Assembly: GCA_903832085.1 (NCBI GenBank)
Contig: CAIKZZ010000046.1
Coordinates: 1 to 64,000, forward strand
Direction: 5' to 3'
From: an uncultured Pseudomonadota bacterium
GTDB taxonomy: Bacteria > Pseudomonadota > Gammaproteobacteria > Steroidobacterales > Steroidobacteraceae
Length of the DNA: 64,000 nt
The notes beneath the pieces are model-generated. The model saw only the letters and a program-made list of their open reading frames with translations, was not told where the DNA came from and did not search any database. Every line of letters begins with the position of its first letter. The first letter of the stretch is position 1. The position numbers and the translations under genes are program-made. Positions 37,758 through 48,559 of the stretch are shown here, piece by piece.

Positions 37758-37804
37758 GGGGCCTATAACGCGGTACCCTTTGCGTCCGCAATGCGCCTCT
37801 ACCC

Positions 37805-39169
37805 ATGCCCGGCTATCTCTACCTAAAAACCTTCGGCTGTCAGATGAACGAGTACGACTCCGCCAGCATGGTGGACGTGCTGCGTGTACGGCATGGTATG
37901 GAGCTGACAGACGACATTGAACAAGCCGACGTCGTGCTACTGAACACCTGCTCGATTCGCGAAAAGGCGGAGGACAAGGTGTACTCACATCTTGGTCGTT
38001 ACAACGAACTGAAGGCGCGCCGTCCGCATCTTTTAATTGGCGTGGGTGGCTGTGTTGCGAGCCAAGAAGGTGTGGCGATCATTGAGCGCGCCCCCTATGT
38101 CGATGTGGTTTTCGGTCCGCAGACCTTGCACCGTTTACCAGAGCTACTCGATGCGCGCCGGCGTACCGGTCAGCCGCAGGTCGATGTGTCATTCCCTGAG
38201 AATGAGAAGTTTGACCAACTGCCGCAACCTAAAACGTCGTCTGCGATGGCGTTTGTTTCCATCATGGAAGGGTGTAGCAAATATTGCAGCTTCTGCGTGG
38301 TCCCCTATACCCGTGGTGAAGAGATTAGCCGGCCGTTTAGTCAAGTTATGCAGGAGGTTGAGGCGCTTGCAGCACAGGGCGTCATGGAAGTGACGCTGCT
38401 TGGGCAGAACGTCAATGGCTATGTGGGTGAGATGCCAGATGGCGAGAGTGCGGATCTTGCGTTGCTTATCGAATGTGTTGCTCGGGTGCCAGGAATCCAG
38501 CGCATCCGCTACACCACCTCTCACCCCCTTGAGTTTGGCGATCGGTTGATTGAGGCCTACGGCCGTGTGCCGCAGCTGGTCAATCATCTGCATCTACCCG
38601 TGCAGTCGGGGTCTGATCGGATTTTAAACGCCATGAAACGCGGCTACACAGTGCTGGAATATAAGCAAAAAATCCGCAAACTGCGCGCGATACGTCCTGA
38701 TATTGCCATCTCTTCAGACTTTATCGTCGGCTTTCCTGGTGAGACTGAACAGGATTTTGCTGCAACGATGCAGTTGATCAACGACGTGGAGTTCGATCAG
38801 TCATTTAGTTTTATTTATAGCCGCCGACCTGGCACACCTGCCGCAGCACTGAAAGATGATGTGTCGCATGACTTGAAGCAGCAGCGGTTAGAGATATTGC
38901 AAGCACGCTTAAACGAGTTGGCGCGTGCACGCAGTACCGCCTATGTGGGCACGCGCGTCAAGGTGCTCGTCGAGCGCCACGCGCGGCGCGATCGCGCGGA
39001 ACTCGCCGCCCGCACAGAGGATAATCGCGTGATTAATTTCGCGGGTCCTGCGGACTTGATCGGTCGTTTTGTGACATTACAGGTGACTGAATTGCGTCCC
39101 AACTCGCTACGTGGCCAATGGATTTCGGAACAAATAGGGCATAGCGCTATGCAGGGGGCTGTGGTTTGA
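37805..39169 (+). CDS. miaB: tRNA-2-methylthio-N6-dimethylallyladenosine synthase
   Basis: [15 protein letters not shown]; radical [24 protein letters not shown]. Confidence 0.97.
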   Translation: MPGYLYLKTFGCQMNEYDSASMVDVLRVRHGMELTDDIEQADVVLLNTCSIREKAEDKVYSHLGRYNELKARRPHLLIGVGGCVASQEGVAIIERAPYVDVVFGPQTLHRLPELLDARRRTGQPQVDVSFPENEKFDQLPQPKTSSAMAFVSIMEGCSKYCSFCVVPYTRGEEISRPFSQVMQEVEALAAQGVMEVTLLGQNVNGYVGEMPDGESADLALLIECVARVPGIQRIRYTTSHPLEFGDRLIEAYGRVPQLVNHLHLPVQSGSDRILNAMKRGYTVLEYKQKIRKLRAIRPDIAISSDFIVGFPGETEQDFAATMQLINDVEFDQSFSFIYSRRPGTPAAALKDDVSHDLKQQRLEILQARLNELARARSTAYVGTRVKVLVERHARRDRAELAARTEDNRVINFAGPADLIGRFVTLQVTELRPNSLRGQWISEQIGHSAMQGAVV

Positions 39170-40131
39170 GTATCGCAATGCCAGCGCGTGACTTTGTGTT
39201 GGAGCCGTCAGACAACGAGAGGCTGTCCGCCGTTTGTGGCCCCTTAGATGAGCATCTGCATCAAGTTGAGTCGCGTTTACAGGTTCGTGTGCATCGCCGC
39301 GGTAATCGTTTTCGCGTGACTGGTGAGCGCGCTGAGGATGCTGCACGAGTGCTCGCGCAGCTCTATGCCACTGCTGGGCGAGGGGTTGCGTCGGCAGACG
39401 TGCACCTTGCGATCCAAGAGATTGGTATGGACCCTCGCCAGCAGACAGCTGAGTTGCCAGCGGAGGATGAAATCCGCTTGCAGACGCATCGCGGTCTGAT
39501 CCGCGGGCGCGGCGCTAATCAGGCGCAGTACTTGAGCCATATTCGCGGTGCAGACCTGTGTTTCGGAATTGGCCCTGCAGGTACGGGTAAAACCTATCTT
39601 GCGGTTGCGTGTGCTGTAGAAGCGTTGCAAGCCGATCGGGTACGTCGCATCGTATTGGTTCGGCCCGCAGTAGAAGCGGGTGAGCGCTTGGGGTTCTTGC
39701 CCGGTGACTTAAGCCAAAAGGTGGATCCTTATCTGCGACCCATGTACGACGCTTTGTATGAAATGCTCGGATTTGATCGGGTGATGCGGCTCATCGAGCG
39801 CAATGTCATCGAAGTGGCGCCGCTTGCATTTATGCGTGGCCGGACCTTAAACGATGCATTTGTTATTTTGGATGAGGCGCAGAACACCACGATTGAGCAG
39901 ATGAAGATGTTTTTGACCCGTATCGGTTTTGGCTCAAAAGCGGTTGTTACGGGCGATGTAACTCAGACCGATTTACCCAACAACCGCATGTCGGGGCTGC
40001 GTAATGTGATTGATGTTTTAAAAGGCGTCGATGGTGTAGCGTTCACGTTTTTTACGTCTCATGATGTGGTGCGACATCCGCTGGTACAGCGCATTGTGCA
40101 AGCCTATGAGCGGGCGGGTGACGGCACGTGA
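39166..40131 (+). CDS. ybeZ: PhoH-like ATPase YbeZ
   Basis: [61 protein letters not shown] 39166 or ATG 39178. Confidence 0.95.
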   Translation: MSIAMPARDFVLEPSDNERLSAVCGPLDEHLHQVESRLQVRVHRRGNRFRVTGERAEDAARVLAQLYATAGRGVASADVHLAIQEIGMDPRQQTAELPAEDEIRLQTHRGLIRGRGANQAQYLSHIRGADLCFGIGPAGTGKTYLAVACAVEALQADRVRRIVLVRPAVEAGERLGFLPGDLSQKVDPYLRPMYDALYEMLGFDRVMRLIERNVIEVAPLAFMRGRTLNDAFVILDEAQNTTIEQMKMFLTRIGFGSKAVVTGDVTQTDLPNNRMSGLRNVIDVLKGVDGVAFTFFTSHDVVRHPLVQRIVQAYERAGDGT

Positions 40132-40592
40132 CACTCCTTAGCGAGATTCAGGTTGGCACACGCGCCGCCTGGGTTCCGTCCGCAGGGCGCATAGCTGAGT
40201 GGGCTACAGCGGCTTATGGCTCCCGCCGTATAAGTGCGGAACTCGCCATCCGTATCGTCACGCCGGTAGAGAGCCGGCGCCTAAATAAGACCTACCGTCA
40301 TATGGATAAACCAACCAACGTGTTAAGTTTTCCGGCGGGAGTGGCGCTGCTTAAGCAACAACCGCAACCACTGGGTGATCTTGCTATTTGCGCCGTGGTA
40401 GTGACGCGCGAGGCTCGTGCGCAAGGTAAGACGCTTGCCGCGCACTGGGCGCACATGGTGGTACATGGGACTTTGCACTTGATGGGCTACGATCATGTAA
40501 AGAACGCAGACGCACAACGGATGGAGCGCCTCGAGCGGCGCATACTGCGCGAGCTCGGTTTTAGTGACCCTTATTTGGTTAGCGAATCATGA
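40128..40592 (+). CDS. ybeY: Endoribonuclease YbeY
   Basis: HGTLHLMGYDHVKNADAQRME; TNVLSFP. Confidence 0.95.
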   Translation: MTLLSEIQVGTRAAWVPSAGRIAEWATAAYGSRRISAELAIRIVTPVESRRLNKTYRHMDKPTNVLSFPAGVALLKQQPQPLGDLAICAVVVTREARAQGKTLAAHWAHMVVHGTLHLMGYDHVKNADAQRMERLERRILRELGFSDPYLVSES

Positions 40593-41461
40593 GCAACGAC
40601 AATAAGCCGGTCGAGCGCCGTGGCTGGCTTACACGGTTGCGTCAGCAGATCTCAGGAGAGCCCGCCGATCGCGATGAGTTAGTGGAGGAGTTGCGTGAGG
40701 CCACTGAGCGCGGCCTTGTGGACAGTGACGCTCTTGAAATGTTGGAAGGGGTGCTCGCGGTCGGTGATCTACATGTCCGTGACATTATGGTGCCTCGCTC
40801 ACAAATGACAGTCGTGCATCGTGATGATGCATCATCAAAGTTATTGCCGATCGTTACTGAATCAGGACATTCCCGCTTCCCGGTGTTAGGTGAGGATCGA
40901 GATCAAGTGGTCGGCATCTTGCTGGCTAAAGATTTGTTGCGTTACTTTGCGGCTGACAAAGCAGCGGATTTTGATATTAGAGAAGTCGTACGGCCAGCCG
41001 TTTTTGTGCCTGAGAGCAAACGCTTAAACGTGCTTTTAAAAGAGCTGCGTACCAGTCGACATCACATGGCGATTGTGATTGATGAATACGGTGGAGTGGC
41101 AGGTCTAGTAACCATTGAAGATGTCATCGAGCAGATCGTAGGGGATATCGCCGATGAGTACGATGTAGAAGAAGATCAGGAAATACGTCGTGAGTCAGCA
41201 CGGCAGTTCACCCTAAAAGCGCTTACACGTATCGACGAATTCAATAGCTACTTTGCAACGCGATTTTCTGACGATGAGTTCGATACTGTCGGTGGTCTCG
41301 TTGCGCATCAGTTTGGCCGATTGCCGCGTCGCGGTGAAGCGATTGTCATTGATGGCTTTGAGTTTCGGATTATTAAAGTCGACCATCGACGTATTGATTT
41401 GATGAGGGTGCTCGCGCCTCGCGATATTGCCGTAGCGCCACTTCGCACCGGAGGCGCTTAG
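40589..41461 (+). CDS. corC: HlyC/CorC family protein (CBS and transporter-associated domains)
   Basis: VRDIMVPRSQMTVV; VIDEYGGVAGLVTIEDVIEQIVGDIADEYD. Confidence 0.92.
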   Translation: MSNDNKPVERRGWLTRLRQQISGEPADRDELVEELREATERGLVDSDALEMLEGVLAVGDLHVRDIMVPRSQMTVVHRDDASSKLLPIVTESGHSRFPVLGEDRDQVVGILLAKDLLRYFAADKAADFDIREVVRPAVFVPESKRLNVLLKELRTSRHHMAIVIDEYGGVAGLVTIEDVIEQIVGDIADEYDVEEDQEIRRESARQFTLKALTRIDEFNSYFATRFSDDEFDTVGGLVAHQFGRLPRRGEAIVIDGFEFRIIKVDHRRIDLMRVLAPRDIAVAPLRTGGA

Positions 41462-41463
41462 CT

Positions 41464-42993
41464 GTGGCCCGTATGGGCGCACAGTGTGCCGCTTTCTTGC
41501 GGTTGTATGCACCTTTGGTGGCGGTAGCCGTCGGTGCGCTGCAGTCGCTTGCCTTTGCACCCACAGCGATAGCGCCCTTGAGTCTTGTGTGCGTGGGGAC
41601 CCTTTGGTGGCTGTGGGAGGGCGTCAGTGCACGACGTGCGGCGCTCATTGGGTTTGCTTTTGGAGTGGGCTTGTTTGTTGCTGGCACGTATTGGATTTAT
41701 ACCAGTGTGCACGGCTTTGGGCAGGCGCCCGCAGCGCTCGCGATTGCGTTACTGGCCGGGTTGGTGTGCCTCATGGGCTCGTATAGCGCAGGTCTCGGCT
41801 GGCTGGTGGGGCGTTACACGACGGAGTCCGTGTGTCTGCGCTTGCTCGTGGCATTGCCTGCCGCATGGGTACTGATGGAGTGGTTCCGCGGCTGGTTCTT
41901 GTCTGGATTCCCTTGGCTCGCTTTAGGCTACAGTCAGATTGATACGCCACTGGCCGGTTTTGCGCCGCTGCTTGGCGTGTATGGAGTGAGCTTTGTTACG
42001 GCACTGAGCGTCGGATTGTTGCTTGTCGTATTACAGTTTTCTGGGCGCATCAGGCTCGCCGCTACGCTTGCATTGATCGCGCTATGGGTGAGTGGTTCTG
42101 CACTGTTGCACATAAATTTTACGCATCCGAGTGGGCAGCCGTTGTCGGTGGCGTTGATTCAAGGGGCGATTCCGCAAGACTTGAAATGGCAAGAAGACAA
42201 TCGCGCGCATACGCTTGAGGTGTATCAACGCATGACCGATAGCGCTTTAGGTGCGCGAATTATTGTTTGGCCTGAAGCTGCATTGCCACTGCTGTATCAC
42301 GAAGCTGTGCCGTTTCTGACGCCGATCTACCAAGCGGCGCAGGAGCGCGGCTCGGATCTGGTGTTGGGATTGCTGCGCTTCGATGTATTGGAGAATGGTT
42401 TTCGTAATGGGCTGGTGTCCCTTGGTCAAACCGAAGAGTGGTATTACAAGCGTCACCTGGTTCCCTTTGGTGAGTACTTCCCGGTACCCGCGTTTGTGCG
42501 CAGTTGGATGCGTTTGAAAAGTCTGGCCTACGTGGATTTTATAGCCGGAGCCCAAGATCAGTCCGTCTTGCATGCTGGTGGGCAGGCACTCGCCGCTACC
42601 ATTTGTTATGAGGATGCTTATGCGGCTGATCAGGTTGCACAACTCAATACAGCGACGCTCTTGGTCAATGTCAGTAATGACGCGTGGTTTGGAGATTCCA
42701 ATGCGCCGCACCAGCATCTGCAAATTACGCAGATGCGGGCGCTTGAGGCCGGGCGCTGGATGTTGCGTGCCACAAACAATGGGGTCTCGGCGTTGATAGA
42801 CCCAAAAGGGCGTGTGACAACGCGTAGTCAGCAGTTCGAGCCAGTCGTACTGCGCGGTACAGTTGTGCCCTATTTGGGGCTCACGCCCTATGCCCGCTTT
42901 AAGAATTGGCCGATCCTTGGAGTCTGTGTCGTGCTAGTGCTGGTGGCTGGATTCTTGCGCTTACCCAAAATTCGTCAACAATTGCGGCGCTAG
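41464..42993 (+). CDS. lnt: Apolipoprotein N-acyltransferase
   Basis: 509 aa; IIVWPEAALPLL; HLVPFGEYFPVP; ICYEDAYA. Confidence 0.95.
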   Translation: MARMGAQCAAFLRLYAPLVAVAVGALQSLAFAPTAIAPLSLVCVGTLWWLWEGVSARRAALIGFAFGVGLFVAGTYWIYTSVHGFGQAPAALAIALLAGLVCLMGSYSAGLGWLVGRYTTESVCLRLLVALPAAWVLMEWFRGWFLSGFPWLALGYSQIDTPLAGFAPLLGVYGVSFVTALSVGLLLVVLQFSGRIRLAATLALIALWVSGSALLHINFTHPSGQPLSVALIQGAIPQDLKWQEDNRAHTLEVYQRMTDSALGARIIVWPEAALPLLYHEAVPFLTPIYQAAQERGSDLVLGLLRFDVLENGFRNGLVSLGQTEEWYYKRHLVPFGEYFPVPAFVRSWMRLKSLAYVDFIAGAQDQSVLHAGGQALAATICYEDAYAADQVAQLNTATLLVNVSNDAWFGDSNAPHQHLQITQMRALEAGRWMLRATNNGVSALIDPKGRVTTRSQQFEPVVLRGTVVPYLGLTPYARFKNWPILGVCVVLVLVAGFLRLPKIRQQLRR

Positions 42994-43087
42994 TGGTCGC
43001 GCAGTTAGTTCTTTTGTGGCCTGCATGTTTTTTGGACCATAATTCTTGCGATACTTGTGGTGTTATTAGCGGTCGTGGAGTGTTTGC

Positions 43088-44284
43088 GTGTTTAGTCAAT
43101 TAGAGCCCCAGCCTGCCGACGCACTTTTAGCAGTTATGGCAGCCTTTGCTGCCGACCCGAGTGCGAAAAAACTTGATCTTGGCGTCGGGGTGTATCGTGA
43201 CGAGTCGGGTCTTACGCCTGTCATGCGTGCCGTGCGCGAGGCAGAGACTGAACTATTAACTGCACAAAACACAAAAACCTACGTAGGGCCTGCGGGCAAC
43301 CGACCCTTTGCTGATTTCATTGAGACGCTGACCCTCGGCGATCATCCGGTACGCCGCGCGGGTCGGGTGGTTACCTTGCAAACGCCAGGCGGATGCGGTG
43401 CGTTACGTTTGGCTGCAGATCTTATAAATCGTGCTGCACGCGGCGCACGAGTTGCGATGAGCGATCCGACTTGGGCAAATCACGTGCCGTTATTAACGGG
43501 TGCAGGTTTGGTAGTCGACACCTATCCTTACTATGACGTAGCGACGGGCGGCGTTGCCTTTGAGTCAATGCTGGAAACCCTGAAGCGGTTGCCTGCAGGT
43601 GCTGTGGTGTTGCTGCATGGCGCTTGTCACAACCCGACGGGCGCTGATCTGTCGCTCGATCAGTGGCGGGTTTTAGCTGAACTGCTGGGAACTCGCGGCC
43701 TTATGCCGTTGATCGACATTGCGTATCAAGGACTTGGTGAGGGACTCGATCAGGATGCCGCCGGCTTGCGCTTGCTGGCCGAGCGTCTGCCTGAGTTGCT
43801 GATCGCCGTATCGTGTTCAAAAAACTTTGGTCTTTATCGGGAACGGGTCGGGGCAATTATTGCGATAGGCGAGGGCCCGGCGCAGGCGTCCATACTCATG
43901 AGCCACCTGCAAGCATTGGCCCGACGAATGTACTCAATGTCGCCTGATCATGGCGCGGCCATCGTGGCGACCATTGGGGCGAGTGCACGCTTAAGCGCTG
44001 AATGGCGTGCAGAGCTAGATACCATGCGTGAGCGTGTGAACCGTATTCGTCGAGCTGTTACGCAGGCACTAAACCACGAACTTCAAAGTCAGCGCTTTGA
44101 CTTCATTGCCGCACAGCGGGGCATGTTTTCAGTGTTGGGACTCGATAGTCAGACGGTATTGCGGTTGCGTAGCGAGCACCATGTGTATCTGGCCAATGAC
44201 AGCCGTATGAACCTAGCGGGCTTGCCAGAAAGTGCGGTTGGGCGCTTTGCCAGTGCGCTGGCAAACGTGATTCGCGCAGGCTAA
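43088..44284 (+). CDS. Aromatic/aspartate aminotransferase (class I)
   Basis: LDLGVGVYRDESGLTPVM; HGACHNPTGADL; SCSKNFGLYRERVG. Confidence 0.93.
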   Translation: MFSQLEPQPADALLAVMAAFAADPSAKKLDLGVGVYRDESGLTPVMRAVREAETELLTAQNTKTYVGPAGNRPFADFIETLTLGDHPVRRAGRVVTLQTPGGCGALRLAADLINRAARGARVAMSDPTWANHVPLLTGAGLVVDTYPYYDVATGGVAFESMLETLKRLPAGAVVLLHGACHNPTGADLSLDQWRVLAELLGTRGLMPLIDIAYQGLGEGLDQDAAGLRLLAERLPELLIAVSCSKNFGLYRERVGAIIAIGEGPAQASILMSHLQALARRMYSMSPDHGAAIVATIGASARLSAEWRAELDTMRERVNRIRRAVTQALNHELQSQRFDFIAAQRGMFSVLGLDSQTVLRLRSEHHVYLANDSRMNLAGLPESAVGRFASALANVIRAG

Positions 44285-44446
44285 GGCTGCCACTTTGGTC
44301 CTAGGTCAGTCGCTGCCATCAGTTGGGTTTGGCTATTGAAGCTATTTTCGGTGGTTTTCCGAGCCGGGTGGGCGATTTTCGCTGCCCGTTAGGGGGCTGC
44401 ATTCCGGTATCCTTGGGGCCACCGTTATCAGCCTTTATGAAGTCAC

Positions 44447-47041
44447 ATGCAAGAGACCTACAGTCCGGCGTCGATTGAAGCACAAGCCCAGCAATACTGG
44501 GGTGATCACCAGACCTTTAAGGCGATGGAGGATGCCGGGCGCCAGAAGTACTACTGTCTCAGTATGTTCCCTTATCCCAGTGGACGGCTGCACATGGGAC
44601 ATGTGCGTAACTACACCATCGGGGACGTGATCTCGCGCTACATGCGCATGCAAGGCTGCAATGTGCTGCAGCCAATGGGTTGGGATGCTTTCGGCTTGCC
44701 AGCTGAGAACGCTGCCATGGCCAATGGTGTGCCACCTGCCAAATGGACCCGCGAAAATATCGCAACCATGAAGCGTCAATTGCAGGCGTTGGGCTTTGGT
44801 CTCGACTGGAGTCGTGAGGTCGCGACCTGCGATCCAGAGTACTACCGTTGGAATCAGTGGCTGTTCTTGCGCATGTTAGAAAAAGGCATCGCCTATAAAA
44901 AAACAGGCACCGTGAACTGGGATCCGGTTGATAAGACTGTACTTGCCAATGAGCAAGTGATTGATGGTCGGGGGTGGCGTACAGGCGCTATCGTTGAGAA
45001 GCGTGAAATCCCGATGTACTACCTCGGCATCACCGCGTATGCCCAAGAATTATTGACAGCACTCGATGGCTTAAGTGGTTGGCCTGAGCGTGTGCGCACC
45101 ATGCAGGCGAACTGGATAGGAAAAAGCGAGGGCGTCACCATTGCTTTTCCTTATACGTTGTCCGGCTCAGAACATCTTTTAAAAGTTTTTACTACGCGTG
45201 CCGACACGCTGATGGGCGTTACATTTGTAGCTGTTGCAGCGGAGCATCCCCTAGCGACCCATGCTGCAACCACGAAATCTGCGCTCGCGGCATTCGTCGA
45301 AGAGTGCAAGCACGGCAGCGTCATGGAAGCCGATCTTGCCACTATGGACAAGAAGGGCATGGACACTGGTCTGTGTGTTAGACATCCGCTGACAGGCGAA
45401 AATATTCCAGTGTGGGTTGGAAATTATGTGCTGATGGGCTACGGCGAGGGCGCCGTCATGGGTGTCCCGGGTCACGATGAGCGTGATTTCGCGTTTGCCC
45501 TGAAATATGAACTACCGATCGTGCAGGTCATTGATGTCAATGGCGAGGTGTACTCGCATGCGCAATGGCAGCCTTGGTATGGCGAGCACGGTCGCTGCAT
45601 AGCATCGGGTGCATACGATGGATTGGATTACACGGCAGCAGTTGCGCGTATTAGCCGTGATCTTGAAAATCTGAATCTTGGTGCGACGCAGGTCCAGTGG
45701 CGCCTGCGTGACTGGGGCGTGTCACGGCAGCGCTATTGGGGCTGCCCGATACCGATTGTGCACTGTGAGGTTTGTGGTGACGTGCCGGTCCCTGATGAGG
45801 ATTTGCCGGTCAGGCTTCCAGAGAATCTTGTTCCAGATGGCAGCGGTAATCCACTCGCTAAGTCAGATGCTTTTGTGAACTGCCCGTGCCCACGCTGCAA
45901 GCGCCCAGCAAAGCGCGAAACAGACACGATGGACACCTTTGTAGACTCATCGTGGTACTTCTTGCGTTACACATCTGCTGATAATGCTAGCGCGATGGTT
46001 GATAAGCGCGCAGCCTATTGGGCACCGGCGGATCAGTACATTGGAGGTATAGAGCATGCGATTTTGCATCTGCTGTACTCACGGTTCTGGACCCGGGTGA
46101 TGCGAGATTTGGGTTTAGTCAGTCTAGATGAGCCGTTTTCAAATCTGCTGACTCAGGGGATGGTGCGCAATAGCATCTACTTCAGAAAGCCTGCCTCGGG
46201 CCGAGTGGTGTATTACAACCCCACCGACGTGGATGTCGTGACCGATTCCAAGGGCGCGCCTATTGGTGCGACTCTAAAAAGTGATGGGCAGCCGGTGGAG
46301 TCCGGTGGTATTGGTACGATGTCAAAGTCTAGGAACAATGGCATTGACCCACAGTCCTTTATTGATCGCTATGGCGCTGACACGGCGCGCTTGTTCATGA
46401 TGTTTGCAGCTCCCCCTGAATTGTCATTGGACTGGTCTGATGAGGGTGCAGAAGGTGCGTTTCGGTTTCTGAAGCGGTTATGGAAGATTGTGCACACGCA
46501 TGTCAGCGCGGGTCTGCCGGGGCCGCTGAATAAAACCGCACTGAGTCCAGCAGCTATTGCCATGCGACGCTTGACGCATCAGACCATTGCCAAGGTAACC
46601 GACGATCTAGGTCGCCGACGGACATTTAACACAGCAATCGCTGCCGTAATGGAACTCTTAAATGCCTTGCAGAAGTTCAACGAAACGGATGACTCGGCTC
46701 GCGCGATCACACACGAAGCATTACAAAGCGCTGTGCTCATGCTCTCGCCAGTGGTTCCCCATGTCACACATGCACTATGGTTTGCGCTGGGCTCGCAGCG
46801 TGCTGTGACTGATGAGCTATGGCCTACTGTTGATAGTAGTGCCTTAGTGCGCGATGAAATCGAGATGGTCGTGCAAGTCAATGGCAAGCTCCGCAGTCGC
46901 ATGACTGTGCCATTGGGGCTTGATGATGATGCGATACGGGCCTTGGCTCTAGCTGATCCTGTGGTAGTTCGATTTGTTGCAGACAGCTTAGTTCGCAAGG
47001 TCATCGTGGTGCCGAGCAAATTAGTCAACGTGGTGATCTAG
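44447..47041 (+). CDS. leuS: Leucyl-tRNA synthetase
   Basis: [36 protein letters not shown]. Confidence 0.99.
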   Translation: MQETYSPASIEAQAQQYWGDHQTFKAMEDAGRQKYYCLSMFPYPSGRLHMGHVRNYTIGDVISRYMRMQGCNVLQPMGWDAFGLPAENAAMANGVPPAKWTRENIATMKRQLQALGFGLDWSREVATCDPEYYRWNQWLFLRMLEKGIAYKKTGTVNWDPVDKTVLANEQVIDGRGWRTGAIVEKREIPMYYLGITAYAQELLTALDGLSGWPERVRTMQANWIGKSEGVTIAFPYTLSGSEHLLKVFTTRADTLMGVTFVAVAAEHPLATHAATTKSALAAFVEECKHGSVMEADLATMDKKGMDTGLCVRHPLTGENIPVWVGNYVLMGYGEGAVMGVPGHDERDFAFALKYELPIVQVIDVNGEVYSHAQWQPWYGEHGRCIASGAYDGLDYTAAVARISRDLENLNLGATQVQWRLRDWGVSRQRYWGCPIPIVHCEVCGDVPVPDEDLPVRLPENLVPDGSGNPLAKSDAFVNCPCPRCKRPAKRETDTMDTFVDSSWYFLRYTSADNASAMVDKRAAYWAPADQYIGGIEHAILHLLYSRFWTRVMRDLGLVSLDEPFSNLLTQGMVRNSIYFRKPASGRVVYYNPTDVDVVTDSKGAPIGATLKSDGQPVESGGIGTMSKSRNNGIDPQSFIDRYGADTARLFMMFAAPPELSLDWSDEGAEGAFRFLKRLWKIVHTHVSAGLPGPLNKTALSPAAIAMRRLTHQTIAKVTDDLGRRRTFNTAIAAVMELLNALQKFNETDDSARAITHEALQSAVLMLSPVVPHVTHALWFALGSQRAVTDELWPTVDSSALVRDEIEMVVQVNGKLRSRMTVPLGLDDDAIRALALADPVVVRFVADSLVRKVIVVPSKLVNVVI

Positions 47042-47533
47042 ATGCAATGCATTAGTCGCTTTGTTCAGCTTGTCATCGTTCTTCTGTTGACCGGATGCGG
47101 CTTTCACTTGCAAGGGGCTGCCCATTTGCCAGTAGCGTTCAAGGTCACCTATCTTGATGCTGCTGACCGCTATACATCGTTTCATCAGGCCTTGAGTCAG
47201 CAACTCACATCAGCCGGGGCGCAGATCGCGAGTCAGCAAGCGGGGGCTAATGCCGTCATCGAAATTGTAAACGATGAGACAAGTCAGCGAGTGCTATCGA
47301 TTTCGGCCTCAAATATTCCAACGGAATATGAAATCTCTTACAAAATAAAGTACCGTGTTCGGCTTGGTGAGCAGGAGATTGTGCCATTGCAGTCTTTGGT
47401 TTTAATGCGCAGCTACAGTTTTACTGAAAGTGCAGCGCTCGCCAAAGAAAGGGAGCAGGACATCATCCGCAGCGCGCTTGCCAAAGAGCTCGCTGCACTG
47501 GTGATGCGTCGCTTGGCTGTTTTGTCACCATGA
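47042..47533 (+). CDS. lptE: LPS-assembly lipoprotein LptE
   Basis: Lipobox LLLTGCGFHLQG; directly after leuS and upstream of the holA cluster. Confidence 0.88.
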   Translation: MQCISRFVQLVIVLLLTGCGFHLQGAAHLPVAFKVTYLDAADRYTSFHQALSQQLTSAGAQIASQQAGANAVIEIVNDETSQRVLSISASNIPTEYEISYKIKYRVRLGEQEIVPLQSLVLMRSYSFTESAALAKEREQDIIRSALAKELAALVMRRLAVLSP

Positions 47534-48030
47534 GCGATGGGCTCACGACAGTGCTGCTCGGTGATGCCATGCTTGGGCCCGTGCAGCAGTTATTGGCTCG
47601 GTTCGGCGTCACACTGCGCTTAGTTGCCGATGGCATGCCGATTGAGGCGAGTTATTGGGGCGAACCGGAAGCGGGTCTGGTGGGGTCACAGGTCCACGCC
47701 CGACTCGATACTCCGGTGCACTCGGTGCTGCACGAAGCGGCGCATATATTGTGTATGGATACTGAGCGCCGGGCGCATCTTTACAAGGATGCGGGCGGTG
47801 ACTTTGCTGAAGAGGATGCGGTGTGTTGTCTGCAGATTATGCTGGCAGAGCAGATCCAGGAGCTCGGTTCCGAGCAGATGATGCGAGACATGAATGCCTG
47901 GGGATATACGTTTCGTTTAGGCTCAGCGCAAGCCTGGTTCGCGACTGAGGCCGAGCAGGCGCGTGAGTTTTTAAAAAACCGCGGCTTAACGAATGCTGCT
48001 GGGCAGTTACAACATCGAGGTGAAGGTTGA
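47530..48030 (+). CDS. Uncharacterised HExxH (zincin-like) protein
   Basis: VLHEAAHILCMDTERRAHLYKDAGGDFAEEDAVCCLQIMLA; GTG/ATGA-type coupling with flanking genes. Confidence 0.7.
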   Translation: MSDGLTTVLLGDAMLGPVQQLLARFGVTLRLVADGMPIEASYWGEPEAGLVGSQVHARLDTPVHSVLHEAAHILCMDTERRAHLYKDAGGDFAEEDAVCCLQIMLAEQIQELGSEQMMRDMNAWGYTFRLGSAQAWFATEAEQAREFLKNRGLTNAAGQLQHRGEG

Positions 48031-48473
48031 TGAGGCGTCTATCGTTCGGTATGCGGCTGCTAGGCACGACTCTTGTGGTGAGCAGTTTATGCGCCCTCGC
48101 TGCTGCCAATGATTTGTCTGTGCTGCATCCGTGGTCTCGCGTCACGCCGCCAGGCGTAACGATAGGCGTGGGTTATCTAGAAATCGTTAACAGTGGGGCG
48201 GCAGATCGATTGTTGAGCGTTTCCTCTCCGCGTGCCGAGCGTGTAGAGATCCATGAGTCCCGCATGGAGGATGGTATGCAGTCGATGCACATGAGTGCAA
48301 CGCTGCCGCTCGCGGCTCATAGCCGAATACTGTTTGCACCTGGGGCGCTGCATCTAATGTTGATCGGGGTTAAGCGACCACTGGTGGTTGGTGAGCGGGT
48401 GCCCTTAATGCTCATGTTCGAGCGCGGCGGACACGTTATGACGGCGCTGGTGGTGGAGGCTGAGCCTGGTTGA
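48027..48473 (+). CDS. PCu(A)C-type periplasmic copper chaperone
   Basis: Signal peptide; VEIHESRMEDGMQSM...GALHLMLIGVKRPL Met/His motif. Confidence 0.85.
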   Translation: MMRRLSFGMRLLGTTLVVSSLCALAAANDLSVLHPWSRVTPPGVTIGVGYLEIVNSGAADRLLSVSSPRAERVEIHESRMEDGMQSMHMSATLPLAAHSRILFAPGALHLMLIGVKRPLVVGERVPLMLMFERGGHVMTALVVEAEPG

Positions 48474-48559
48474 CGGTTTGCGAGTGCTATGGGCGGTGGG
48501 ACTTGCCCACTGTCAGTGGTGATGTGAGACTTGAGGTTCTGATTGGCAAGGAGTGATTT

